A stretch of 64,000 bases of DNA, from NCBI GenBank assembly GCA_035041965.1, contig JAPYMA010001567.1, forward strand, positions 1-64,000, in the 5' to 3' direction. A program made the position numbers and the translations under genes. Positions 1 to 18,625 of the stretch are shown here, piece after piece (the stretch's first letter is position 1; each line of letters opens with the position of its first letter). This DNA comes from Anisakis pegreffii. Taxonomy: Eukaryota; Nematoda; Chromadorea; Rhabditida; Anisakidae. The notes beneath the pieces were generated by a model. It ran no database searches and was not told the DNA's origin. It saw only the letters and a program-made list of their open reading frames with translations.

Positions 1-1271
1 TGAGTAGGTTTCAGACGTCGAAGGAATATTGCATGATGAAGCATGTAAACAAGTGAAAACTGTGAACGTGCGTGCAACAACGGCCATATGATAAAGAGAA
101 GAAATGTGAGAGTGATGAAAGTTGAATGAAGTGAACAACTTAATCAAAGTTGATCAGTCGGTCAAATGGTCGAGAGTGAGAAGAGAGATCGCTGATTGAT
201 TTGATCTAGATGTTCATGTTCATATCACTTTGTTCATAGATATTCATATTACTCTGTGAAATGATCTTCGCAGATCATTCAAACAGTTTTTCAGAATTGA
301 CTGCTTCATGTTTCAGTCTTCTCGAATGGAATCAAGTGCAAACCATCAACAGTCTACTTCGTTAGATTGGTAATCTAATTGAGGTAATTGAGGGATCATG
401 ACCATGCCGTTACAACATTGCCTTCTCGATGGTACAGATCGATTCTGGGTTCATCGAAGATGACAGATCGACGTGAATCATCGAGGTGCAATAGCTCTTA
501 TGCAATACACCTCTGTATATACATTCATAAATTTTGCAAAAGCAATAAATGAATTGAACATGAATTGATTACTTCATCTACAGTATTGTAATTGTATAAA
601 TGAATATTGTATAATTATTGTTATATAATAACAATTTCAATCACTTGTTTCGTTTCAGTCACAGATATTTGTTTGTTGCGAATTCCTCAATTCATAATCA
701 ATGAACTCGACTTTCCGATATGCAGATGAACTTGAAGTGCTCAATATCAACTTATTCTCCAATGTACTTGAATTATTAAAATACATTGATGTTAAATAAT
801 AAACCATCATGAGTATTAAGCGATGCGCGATGTTCTTTAGCACACAAAAGCTTCCTAAAAGCAAGAGAATAACCCTGACAGTCCTTCAACAATGAGTCTG
901 TGTTTCTTCCATCTAACTGTAAAATTTCAGATGAACACGACTTGAATTGAATGTGTTGGCGACGAAAGCATAAAACTATCCAGCAACCACCAGGGTCTCT
1001 TCGAATATGAACATCTGAATATTTCAGGAAATGGTTGTGTGCAGAATTGGGATATTTTCATCAAATGGCTTGACTTTTCATATTTCAAAAACAGTCCAAT
1101 AGTAAAATTCTTGTATGCATAATCATTTCATTTCAACGGATATATTGTATCGTTGAGTTCACCAAATTGCAACTTCAGCTTCTGCTTTATCCATAATTTT
1201 CTGAATCTGTATAGTTTTCGCGCTGTTCCATCGTAATTTCATAATACTAATTGCTGTTGCTTCATGAAAAC
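1..1271. other. Non-coding, AT-rich
   Basis: I see no convincing gene here. Open frames are short and lack good splice context. The left end is rich in short GATC/TGATCA-type words but shows no clean repeat. Confidence 0.5.
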
Positions 1272-1466
1272 ATGACAAGAACGTCATTCCTCGGAATCTC
1301 TCCAGAATTATTGTTTTATTTGGCTGAACAAACCGTCAATTCACTACACTTTCCTGATTGTATTCGTGTTCATTCGCGTTACTTTTCTCCTGAACAGTTT
1401 CGTAGTATGATCATGAGTCATGACCGTTTCAAAATATTATTTTCGGTGAAATGGAGAAACCAGTGA
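1272..1466 (+). CDS. Uncharacterised short ORF
   Basis: A 64-residue frame starts at an ATG (MTRTSFLGIS...) and runs to a stop at 1466. Its composition is more protein-like than the surrounding noise: mixed charged residues, two prolines and a run resembling helix-turn (PELLFYLAEQ). A possible splice donor (TCG/GTGAAA, near 1448) would join it in phase to the acceptor at 1840. I do not recognise the family. It could be a real small exon, a remnant, or chance. No signal peptide or membrane segment is seen. Confidence 0.2.
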   Translation: MTRTSFLGISPELLFYLAEQTVNSLHFPDCIRVHSRYFSPEQFRSMIMSHDRFKILFSVKWRNQ

Positions 1467-1897
1467 AAATAATCGATGAGAATGTATGTTCTTTGAGGTT
1501 ACAAGAACGACTGGATGCCATTAATAAATCTGTGAGCACTGACAAGGTGAATACTTAATGTTCCTTAATTCCTTAAATATGCGTTCATTTCTTTACTAAT
1601 AAAGAACAACAGCAATTCGTTATTATCACTGTCTAATTAAAATCTATATCGCAGCACATCAAACAAAACCGACCTAAAAATATCAATCTCTTCTGCGATT
1701 TTCCTTTCAAAGTGGACCTCATTCATTGAGACTCTACCAGTCTCACAAATGCACTAACATGAATATTTCATATTGTTCATGACAACATGAAATATTTTAT
1801 TGCTCACCATTGTTTCTTCACTATTTCCTCAATTCTACAGCGATTGCCATTTTCAAGCTCACTGTCCTCTCACTTACTGCATTTGTGCTTCAAATAA
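1451..1897 (+). CDS. Possible two-exon small protein
   Basis: An ATG at 1451 opens a 32-codon exon (MEKPVKIIDENV...) ending at a donor (AAG/GTGAAT, 1546). An acceptor TTCTACAG at 1840 continues in phase 0 for 18 codons to TAA at 1897, giving about 50 residues. Splice signals and phase agree, and that is the only support. It overlaps the ORF at 1272-1466 in another frame, so at most one is likely real. No family is recognised. Confidence 0.2.
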
Positions 1898-2762
1898 TGA
1901 AAATTCAAAGAACTGAAAAAAGTTTCGTGTGAACAAAACAGAAGAAACACAATACGTAATAAAATCCATTTATGTTCTATCACTCCTTATCATTAATCAC
2001 TTCATATCACATCAAAACGACATCCTCGAACATAAAATAACACTTACAATAACTTCGCGATAACATGATGCGAGTGACAATAGTGATACTAATAGCAATA
2101 CAAACAATAATATTGATAACAGAATAACAATCAGCGACGCAATATCACTTCATAGATATTATCATGTACAAATCGAGAATGCGAATTGCTCTTTATGAAT
2201 CAGTGCACACGCAAAAGCTATACGAACAGCATTCAGAATATCACATGTACTTCCCACACATAACAGTAATATTAACGATAAACTAAAACTATTCTCAATT
2301 GAATGTTTCAATATGAAATAGATGATCATTATCATTACACAATCTTCGAAACAACGTAAGAGAGTTTCGTTCGCTTGCGCTCAGAATTTTGCATCGATTC
2401 TTTACTTCCCATTCTGATTCATTTAACTTATGCAGTCAAATGTTTCCAACAGAATGATTATTTACAACTTTTACCAACAAAAATAAACATTAAAATAAAT
2501 TCCATAAGATCTTCAACAAAAAAAATCACCTGTGTAGTATGATTAGATCAAAATATTGGCCCGAATCGAACAAAAGTTGCAGTTTAAAACAAAAGTCATT
2601 GTAAATAATTGATGGGCGATGAAGGAATAATGTCCGAAATATAAATAAATAGCTCAAAATCAGTTCAGATTGACGGAGGGTGAAGAAAGATGACAGAAGA
2701 AATGACAAAAATGAAGAACTGAAATCATCATAAGGATTTCTTCACTTGATCGAATTCTCTCT
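1898..2762. other. Intergenic, downstream of mutase
   Basis: AT-rich sequence with no supported gene. It should hold the mutase 3' UTR, but I did not find a canonical AATAAA close to the stop on the minus strand. Confidence 0.45.
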
Positions 2763-9033
<6,271 letters not shown>

Positions 9034-9067
9034 TTTTCGTATGAATACTTTAAGAGGACACAAAATT

Positions 9068-9079
9068 CTGAACTAATAA
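9068..9079 (-). promoter_or_regulatory. Possible trans-splice acceptor, mutase
   Basis: TTAGTTCAG on the minus strand lies 35 nt upstream of the chosen mutase ATG and could receive a spliced leader. This supports the start at 9033, but a cis-spliced upstream exon cannot be excluded. Confidence 0.25.
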
Positions 9080-12000
9080 GGTAAATCCTCAGGCATGAAC
9101 TAATCCCACATTACTTTATCTGTACCAATTTCTGAATGTCATCGTAGTACTTCGATCAATTGAAAGTACTGATACGCATGTCATTACATTCATTCTTATC
9201 ACTTGTTAATTATCAATTGATCGTAAGAAAATGGAATCACATCAGGATTACTGCACAGCTATCACCATTTGACTGTAGTCTTTTAAATGCAAATACATTC
9301 TAATCATTTTTTCTCATTCTTTCTGATTTCTTGACATCTCGTTTTGTTTAAATTCGTTTATGTAATCAATCTCGGCTCCATGCTGACGATATGAAAACCA
9401 TATGATATCATGATTTCATGCAGTGAATGCCACTGAACGATGCCATTAGATGAGATGACTCAAAAAACCAGAACCATGGCGATTAGCAAAACGCACTTAC
9501 ATGTACATCATGACTCATCAGAACAGTTGCTGATCAAGCAATTGATACCATTGATTTCTCTGTATCATTCTAGATCATCACCACTATCAGAATCATCATG
9601 AAATTTTGTCATGAAACTGGTGACTGATTGTACTATCTCACTAAACGTTGTACTTAGCTTGAGAATAATTTCTTCTCCCAAATTCAGCGAACCACTCAGT
9701 CTGGTCTGCTTTCAATGACTACCTGTTTGCGTGAGTGACTTCTTGTATTCTTATTAAACACCATTCTTACCCTCAGTAAACGATCACCTCATTGTGGCAT
9801 ATCAAGCTAACAATAGAATTTTTAAATCCAGTTAATGCAAGAACACAAACTTGTTTCAAGCCACTAAGAGGTGCTTCTAGCTATTCTATTGAATTCATAT
9901 GCATTCATTGTTCTGAATTGATGTAAACAACAAGTACAGTAATGAAACATGATCATCAAGTATGTCAACAAGTCAATGAAAAATTTAAGTACAATTATTT
10001 GATTTTATCATGTGATTCTGTCAAAAGTATTATTGTTCAAACAGACAAGCAGCTCTCTCAAGAAGTTTTGCACCTAATTGAATTGCACTGACGGGTATAA
10101 TATTTCTTCTGCGGAATATTTTCTCCTGTTCATCAAAAATATACACACAATTGCCCTTTTAAGAAATTCTGCAAGCAATGGCACTTCCTCTCGCAGTGAT
10201 CTCAATTGTTACTTGATGCGTGAACGTCTCAATAGAAAACGAACACATCGATGCATTGCTATCGTAATAATAACAAAAAATATTTTTCATCATCATGATG
10301 CAAAATTGCGAAATCTTCAAAAACACAAATTTTTTTGACTGCACCACAAACTACATAACCGTGCACATCACATTCAGCACAACCCGTGCATATCACTAAT
10401 CATAAGTTTTTATCGCCCATTTCTACTTCAAAAATATTTTGCTTAGCTTTACTTTGATTTGAGCACGTTCAAACTGTTCATTCATTCCTCTCAACGTTTA
10501 CATTGAACAAATCAAACAAACTGATGTCTGCACTGCATATCTATCGTATCTCGTAAGTGTCTCAAAAGCATTCTCAAAGCGATGTTACAAGCAACAGTGA
10601 ACATATTTTCAATCTCGTGAATCGCACGTAACAAAATCGCACTTATGAAAGTTCACTTCTGTCAAATCAATCTGCCTTCTTGGAATGATCTATTCTTTAA
10701 TGAAGTAGCAAAATGAAATACTTTTCCGATACAGGAAGTTAAGATGACGGAAACGGCAAAATATGAATGTGTGGAGATAGTTTTTAATCTGTCAAATTTC
10801 ACTTTCCGAAGAGTTTGAAAGGTTTTGAAGGTTTTGAAGTAATTGTCTGAATAGGATGGCTGTAAAATCTTTCAAGAAACCAATCTCTCTCGAAAGTAAT
10901 TACTAAATAATATTATTAAACGTACCGCTGTGATAAGTGGCAATTTGCATGATTGCAAAAGTCGCAACGACATTTCGAACCAGTCACTCGACCCAAACGG
11001 CTAACTAGGTCGCCTTCAACAATGATTCATTAGTGTGAGGAATATTTATCATTAAATGACGAAGCCACCGGTTCCTGGACGACACGTAAACGGATTTCAA
11101 TGCGATGCAATGATTATGCGTACAATAATAAATTGTCGACGAAAGAAATATTCGTTAGATTAAACAATTGTAGATTACATGATTTGTTATAATATCCCGG
11201 TAGATCCTGATTGCATAAAACAAAAACAATTGAAAATAAACCAAGACTGACAACTGAATAAGACGAAAACCAGTTGAAATAACACATTTTAGAGTTCATT
11301 ATCATGATTATAGTGTCACCACGAAAAGGTGATTTGAAAGAGTCGAAACACCATTAAAAATTATCGTTTCCAATGTCCTTCAAAATCCCTTTTTTTCAAC
11401 TGATATCATTTCTACACAACTCAGTTTTGTTTTTGCTGATGAAACATTCATGTTACGAACATTGAGTTGATAGTTTGTGTAAAATGATTAACTGATAAGA
11501 ATTTAAAGGAAACGACGAGGATGATATCAAATATAGGAATTCAATAGCTGAAACGATAAAACCACCCAGAGTTTAGAACCGAAAATCAGAGTTGTACGAG
11601 AATCATCTCATTTCATTGGTTTCTCACGATTCAAGAGACCTTAAATAGTACTTTGCATATGATCACATTCATACCGAACTAAAGATTCCAAACGTTTTGC
11701 GATATATCTAAGCGCTGAGATATCGTTACACAAATGAATATTGCAATCATACAATATTGCATCTTGAACTGACACTATTGTATTATATTATGAAACTATA
11801 ACCGATAAAATCCATGTAACTTTCATGATACGTATTTGCTGGCAAATTTATGAAATGAACTAAAAAGAACGAATCAACCGAAACACACAGAATATATTAA
11901 AACCATCAGAGAGGACAACAGCCATTGATGTCACGGTCTCGACATTGCTGAAAGCAATAGCGATAATAGACGATCGGCAACAACTTTCTCTGGCAGACGA

Positions 12001-12967
12001 CGTCGGTTCATCTCTCATGAACGGAGAGTAAAACAACACCACAAACAGTTGATATGGTGCTAGCGAATATCGATGATATGTAATGTTGCTTACATTCCGT
12101 TCGTTTTCATTCCCGTCCTGCTCTCGTGCATTTCAGTGGAAGCATTATTATCATGAGAGAGAACGACCGAAACAATTGCGTGATGAACATAAATACCTAT
12201 AAATTTCTGAAATATGACAGCATGAGAAGAAACGTGTTACAGTTCTAACGAAACAGTCTATCACACAGTAATGAGAAATTATACTTTGAAGTGTGTTAGG
12301 CAAGCAAATAAATCAAACCATTGCATGTGATTATTTTTTGTAAGATAGAAATTCGAATGACATGATTGTGCACGTATGATTATGAAAAGGAAGCATTCTA
12401 TTTTGTGTAAAGCACAGGCTTTGTTTCTATAGAAGTCGGTAAACACATAAGCACACGGAATACAGAAGATATAGCACGAAACTGGAACAGAATCGCAAGG
12501 AATGGTACAGAAGAGAGCAAATTTATTGTTATTGAACATGAATTTATGACGACTGCATTGAGAAATTTTTCTCATCGAAATATCATTGAAAAGATTCAGA
12601 AAATGATAAAACGGGCGTACAGTGAACGGTGAACATATGCATGATAGAGGAGGAAAGGCATGTTGATATCGAAATTGACTGATCAATGCAAAAGGTGAAC
12701 GAATGAGAACAAGACGAGTTTATGAGCAAAATACGAAGTGTCAATTATCATTAGTTGTTTATTAACTGTCTTATGATTAAGACTGTGAACCCAATGAAGG
12801 ACACTACAAACTTTCCAAATAAATAATGTTTCCAGTTTGGGAACGACTCAAACTTGAATCTACAAGACGTCGGCCAAAATCAGAGGATGATATCCATCCA
12901 GATGAGAATTCTTAGGAAATTGATATCCACTCGTGAAAAACAGAATGAAAGAAACAATGCAATGTAA

Positions 12968-13035
12968 AGATAAGTAGAGAATGAGAATGGAAAAGAGTGC
13001 GATAAACAAGAGAAACATAGAATGATGACGTTGAG
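12968..13035 (+). repeat. Dispersed ~110-bp repeat, copy 1
   Basis: Core words GAGAATGAGAATGGAAAAGAG and AGAAACATAGAATGATGA match the copies at 14.3, 20.0, 21.2, 22.5 and 24.5 kb. This copy is partial. Confidence 0.6.
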
Positions 13036-14269
13036 CTGTGAGCGGATTCTTGATTTCAATCACGGTAGTTATTTAATTGCGGAATCATAATGGTTCTCCC
13101 TTAGTTTTATTCAGTCATTTATTTGCAATTCATTTATATAAGAATAATTCAGCAGTCATCCATCTATAGTTCATTCAACCAATGAAATGAACGTCAATAA
13201 CTCGAAGGAATCGGAAACTCGGGCCTGGTTTATTCAACGTTAACAAAACGCTGAAAACATCAATCAGCGTTTCTAACGGCTTAAATACACTCCATTTCCA
13301 CAAAAAAGCTTCGCAAGACCCTGAATGCTAAGTTGTTACGTAGGATTGTAAGAATGCAAGATTCTATGATTCAACACAATAAGATTTAGAACACAGTAAT
13401 TTCTTAACGATATTACTGGTGTCGCTGCTAGACGCAACAACTCACCTGACTCACTCAGATCAAAATGAACTGAGAATCAAGATTTAGTGGCGTTCAGTAA
13501 TGATCAGCAATGACAGATGAAGATGAATGAGGGATGAGATGTAAGTTGGATGAGTTATTCGCATCTGAACAGTTGAATGGAAAATTTGCACTCGATCCAA
13601 AGGGAACGGAAAATTGAGTATAAGTAGAGGAAGGAACGTGTATTTGTGAAAGATAACTGTGCTAAATTTTCTGGATATAAGAAATTCCATTGTGGAAAAA
13701 GAATCTAGGATATGATGTGCTGAAGAAGAAAGCAACGAAAAACGACAAAAAAATAAACCAGTTTAATTGAACAATTGCTCGAAAGTAAGCTATTTGTGTT
13801 TTGTTCTTCAGCTGCAACTTGCGAGGTTGAAATGTACTTTAACTAGAAATATTATATGTTTCGCAAGAAATATTATATGTTTTTACGACTGCTAATGTGC
13901 TGATTCCGAAGAGCACAGCAACGATCTGCTTCAGTATGTGACTATGCAGTCATATTGTCTTAACGATAATTATCAGTGAGTTATCTTTCAGATTTTCAAC
14001 TGATAGTGGTAATAAGAATTATGATTTTTATTGTAGCATAAGCTTGAATAGACAATCTGGATTACAGCAATGATACTGATAGCTTCTTCGATAGAAACAG
14101 CAAAGATAACATAATACTTGATATTGAAGGTAGTTTTCGTGGTAAAGATATGATATGAATGGGATAATTCTGATAAGGAGGTCTGAGTATCAATAATTCG
14201 AGCTGTAATGATAATAATAACGATACCAGCATTGATATAACCATAATAATACAACTTCCTTCATTTGTT

Positions 14270-14385
14270 TGGTTGTGGAGTAGACTCTGTCCAATATCGA
14301 GATGCGAAGAGGAACAGAGAATGAAAATGGAAAAGAGTATGAGAAACGAGACAAATACAGAATGATGGTATTGAATAGTGTACAA
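14270..14385 (+). repeat. Dispersed ~110-bp repeat, copy 2
   Basis: A fuller copy: GATGCGAAGAGGAACAGAG, then GAATGAAAATGGAAAAGAG, then ACAGAATGATGGTATTGAA. Same orientation as copy 1. Confidence 0.65.
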
Positions 14386-17276
14386 ATTTACAGTTAACCG
14401 TCACTAAATCTCAGCTGAATATTCAACGGAACAGACTAACAATCAAAATCTTATCCTGACATCTTAATGAACTCAGTATTCGGTTACTTATTAACGACTC
14501 AATGATGTTGTAACTGCAGTAATAACGCAAATCAAACGAACATAAAATATTTATTATGAACAACTACTGGATCACTTTCCAAGAAACCAGCTTCCTACAA
14601 AATATTCGATATTCCGTGGCATTATATTATTGATGAAGCAGGTGAATGAGCGCTGCAAACATAACAGTACAGCGTCAGTCAACGCAAACGTCAATCGTCC
14701 ATTCAGCTGTTCTAATGATAAAATCAGTAGAGGTGATAATATAATAGCAACAGCGTTTCTTAAGAGGCGAGGTAACCGAACGCAATGAAATTTCTTTTCT
14801 AACAGTCTATTGAGTCCTTAAAACAATGATAATAGTAACAGCATAAGATAGCATCAAATTTCGCCCTTCTTTTTAGATCAATTTTACGATAAACAAGCAC
14901 CAAACTCAATTCCTAAGCAATTGCTCATTTTCTCATTTGACTCCTTTATTTACCCTTAACATTTTAAAGCAGCTAAGAAGAATCTTAACAAAGCAAGTAT
15001 AACATAAACCGGTAGCTCCTCACTTTTGTCACACACTTTCTTCATTCGGTAAATCGCTATTTCCAAAGTTGGCTAATTCAGCTGTTCACCTAACGCGCTT
15101 TACAGGATTCCCTTAGACCAGCTGCTGCTGTAGACATTTTCGAATAACTAAAGTATCACATCCTTCACATGCCTAAATATATTATCTACACGTAAACACG
15201 TTGACAGAGATATTCAATGATATTTATGGACAAATTGATGTATCAATTGAGAGGTAATATATATTCACAGAGACAAGATATTTTAAGTTATTATACGGAA
15301 GCATGAAATTCATTATGCACAGAAACGAGAACGCGATGAAGTTCATTCGCTGAATGATGATGTTTCTGCTTGAAACAACTGATGACAAGAATAATAACTC
15401 AAATGAATCGAATAGATTGTTGCTGAATAAGTACTATGAATTGTAGGCAGAATCCAACTGCGAGGAGCACTTACGCGATTGCCTGCCAAACCATGCAAGC
15501 CACTATTGTTCCAAAATGTGACTTTGCTATTTTACAAGCGCTAATACGAATAGCTATAGCGATGTGACACTTTTATTTATAGCGATTTGATAAGCACACA
15601 TTTGTTCATTTTTATACAGGTGATGTTGTGTCATTAGCAGAGATACACGGTTGAACATTGGCTGAATTGAACTGTCAATAGAGAATCAATCGAGTTGTCA
15701 ACAGAATTGTCAACGGAATGGAAACTGTTCAAGTTTCAAATCAAGTGGTTGAAATTTTTAGCGAAGAAACATGATATTTTTTCACCTGTTTTGATTTTTC
15801 CTGAAGAAATGTTTTTTTTTTTGAGCAAACAAAGGGGAATTTCACAATATTCGCGAAAATTTTCGCAAGGTTTTGGTTTTGAAAGATATATAAGTTTAAG
15901 TTTATATTCATTATGATAAGTGGGAAGGATAATGAAAAAATTGAAAATTTGATTGAATGAATCACAGATCGACGAAAAGAACTTGTAGTGGAACGATTAG
16001 CTTAGCAGATCCTACAAAAATTTCGAGCTAAGCATCTACGAATATATGATCTTGGGAATGACTGTATGATGCGATAGGTTATTTGGAAAGTTTGGTGCTG
16101 TGCATAAAATGAAACTGCTATTCTTCAGCGAATGACTGAGAATCGGTACGGCTCAAAATTGGAGCAAACTGATTTTTTTTGAGTCCACTGACAAGCCCTA
16201 ATTAATTTCTAATTTGCTCTTGTTTTGGAGAATGATACTCGAGTTTACTCGACATTTCCGAATGAATTTCTGATAATCATAAAGCTGCGAAACTTCTCTA
16301 TTAATCGATAACTCTCTGATCTGCATGCAAACGTGAATGATTTCATACTGAATTCTTCAGATTTGTGAATCTCTTTCATCTTCATTGATCTAATGAGAGG
16401 ATTTGAAACATGGTTCTGAATCGCAATCCATCATTTCCACCACAATTTCACATTTGCTTAAACTTCAACCCTTTCCTCAGTTATTGGCTTTCAACTGCTA
16501 GTAATATTTTGATCAGCGTTTTCTAATCTATATGATCATATGATTGTAACATATGAAGCTTTGGTAATGATTAATCTTGGAATCATTCGACAGTATTTCT
16601 TGGTTACTGCCTTGAAAAATTAACCGTTAATACTTGTAAATATAATGAATGATCTTATGACTTGTCATGTGCCTTTCGTTGCTGTCAATAGAAAAAAATG
16701 AAAGAACAGGTGAAGATGTAAAGTAGTCGAATGCTGATTAGTGCTCACTGATTAATGATAATGTGAACTTTTGAAGAGGCAAACACTGATAAGATGAGAA
16801 CCTTTATGAGACACTCTTGTTTTTTGGGAGAATTATGAGATTGTTTGCGTGTTCAAATGTCAGCAATCCTTTAGAAAGAAAATAGATTCGATCATTTAAA
16901 ATTCTAATATTAGATCGATATTGTCAATATTGAATTAGGCTCAGAAGTTTGTTTCGAGCCTTCGTTGAAGAACTGAGCCTATTGTTAAATTTCATATTAC
17001 ATAATAACAGCAACAACGGTTTCTGAATCTCTCATTCACGTTTTCGAATCTGTTGTTTTCATTACGAACTGCTAATCCTAAGAATTGGAAGAAACTAACT
17101 GCTGCTCTGATTAGCCGAGGTGATGTAAAATTTCTGCATTACATAATGCGTAAACATTTAGCTTTTGAATAATTCTGTGCGTTGTGGCAAATCGTTTTGC
17201 GTACATCAGCCACACTGGAATTTCGATTCCTCTGTGAAGTGTGAGTTGAATGAATGAACAGAGTGAAGATTCTCGG

Positions 17277-17664
17277 GAGAATTATAAATGAGAGTGATTC
17301 AGTGATGCATTTGAAATGAATGAGAAAAGTGCAGTGACACTGTGCAGCGGTAGTGCAATGTGCAGAATGAGGACTGAGAGTAATGCGATATCATGCGAAT
17401 TGGTCATGAAAATTGAAAAAATACAGTCAGCAACGAATAGAGTGCAGTCGAATAGCGTTCGTTGAAGGCAACAAACCAGAACGTATCCATGCATTACGTA
17501 CTCACATACACGACTGTACTCTCGCAGTGTTTAGTCGATTTTTATGTGTGATTTCGCATGATGTCTCGACATTCTCATTGCTGAGCATTGCTTTTACGCT
17601 ATATTGAAGCAATTTTCTCATTCACTTCAGCCGTATCACTGATTCACTCTCATTCATAATTCTC
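17277..17664. mobile_element. 388-bp inverted-repeat element (MITE-like), copy 1
   Basis: The ends are imperfect inverted repeats of about 50 bp (left GAGAATTATAAATGAGAGTG; right end is its complement, finishing CTCTCATTCATAATTCTC). A near-identical copy lies at 26552-26938 in the same orientation. The copies differ by scattered substitutions, more in the last 100 bp, and a 1-nt indel. No transposase frame is present. An obvious target duplication was not found. Confidence 0.7.
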
Positions 17665-18224
17665 GTAATGATTTGTATTCTATTCTTTTCTTAAGCTTGT
17701 TATTCGAGCGCGGTGACATTTATAATGCTAACGAATCGTGTGGAGCAGTTTGGCAGAATAGGACAAACTTGTATCCGATTAAGAATACATCAGTTCTTGC
17801 AGATTTTGCACATTACAACGGATAATCCGTGAACCGTTTAATAATTCGACTTGTTTTTTTTAAATTTCTAGTTTCATATTGCTGCTCTGATAATTGCTAG
17901 ATAATGACATATTAGTATTAACGATGTTACCTGTGCATTTCTCAAAATTTCTGCCCCAGCAGTTGCTTATGTTTGCAAAGTAATTTTTCGTTCCATATAA
18001 AGTTTATTTTTTTCGCAAAATTATTTCAGTTTATCGTCACGAATTACAATCATAAGCAGTGGAAGAAAAGCAGAAACAGATAATCAGATACTAGGCAACA
18101 TTTGTAGTAGTAGACTCTGAAGTATTTCTGCGAAAAGGAAGCAAAACATTGACTTGAGCAGGAGAATTGTAGGACACAAGGCGAATTTACCAAAGTCAAC
18201 TAAATTAGCCGGATCAGTGTGCTT

Positions 18225-18330
18225 GTAAAGGGATGTCGAATGCGGGAATTCTAGAATTTCATTGAAAATGGTGCGAAATTCTAAAATTTAAGTGAAAATG
18301 ATGTGGGAATTCTAAAATTTACACCTTTGA
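18225..18330. repeat. Short tandem repeat
   Basis: Three imperfect units of about 35 bp built on GAATTCTAGAATTT / AAATTCTAAAATTT followed by a TGAAAATG-type spacer. It lies downstream of the Kelch gene. Confidence 0.5.
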
Positions 18331-18625
18331 TATTCAAACTAAGACAAATAATCATATTCTAACAAAACACAAGTTTCTGATCGTAAGCAAAACATTCCTT
18401 TTCAAGCATTTCAGCAGAACATATCATAGCCAACAACTATGACATAAGAAACGTTTTATTATTTTCATTATTAATCATTATTTTTATCATTGACCAAATC
18501 CTTGTTAACATTATCACCATCGATTACCATTATCACGATTGTAATTCGTAGCAAAACAGTTATTTCATTGTTTTTGACACTTTTTCATAATTATTACTGT
18601 TGTCGTTATCATTAATGATAATTTT

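Larger units (their letters stand above)
9080..17276. other. Long intergenic region with repeats
   Basis: About 8 kb between the mutase and the Kelch gene without a supportable coding exon. Frames up to 135 residues (12279-12686, minus) are Phe/Cys/Ser-rich noise without splice partners. It holds two copies of the ~110-bp dispersed repeat and many simple AT-rich stretches. Confidence 0.5.

Noticed and set aside
12279..12686. 135-codon minus-strand frame
   Set aside because: Longest isolated frame in the desert, but Phe/Cys/Ser-rich composition, no splice partner and no recognisable motif.
17282..17494. 70-codon minus frame repeated at 26557-26895
   Set aside because: Lies wholly within the 388-bp inverted-repeat element; shared because the element is repeated, not because it encodes a protein.
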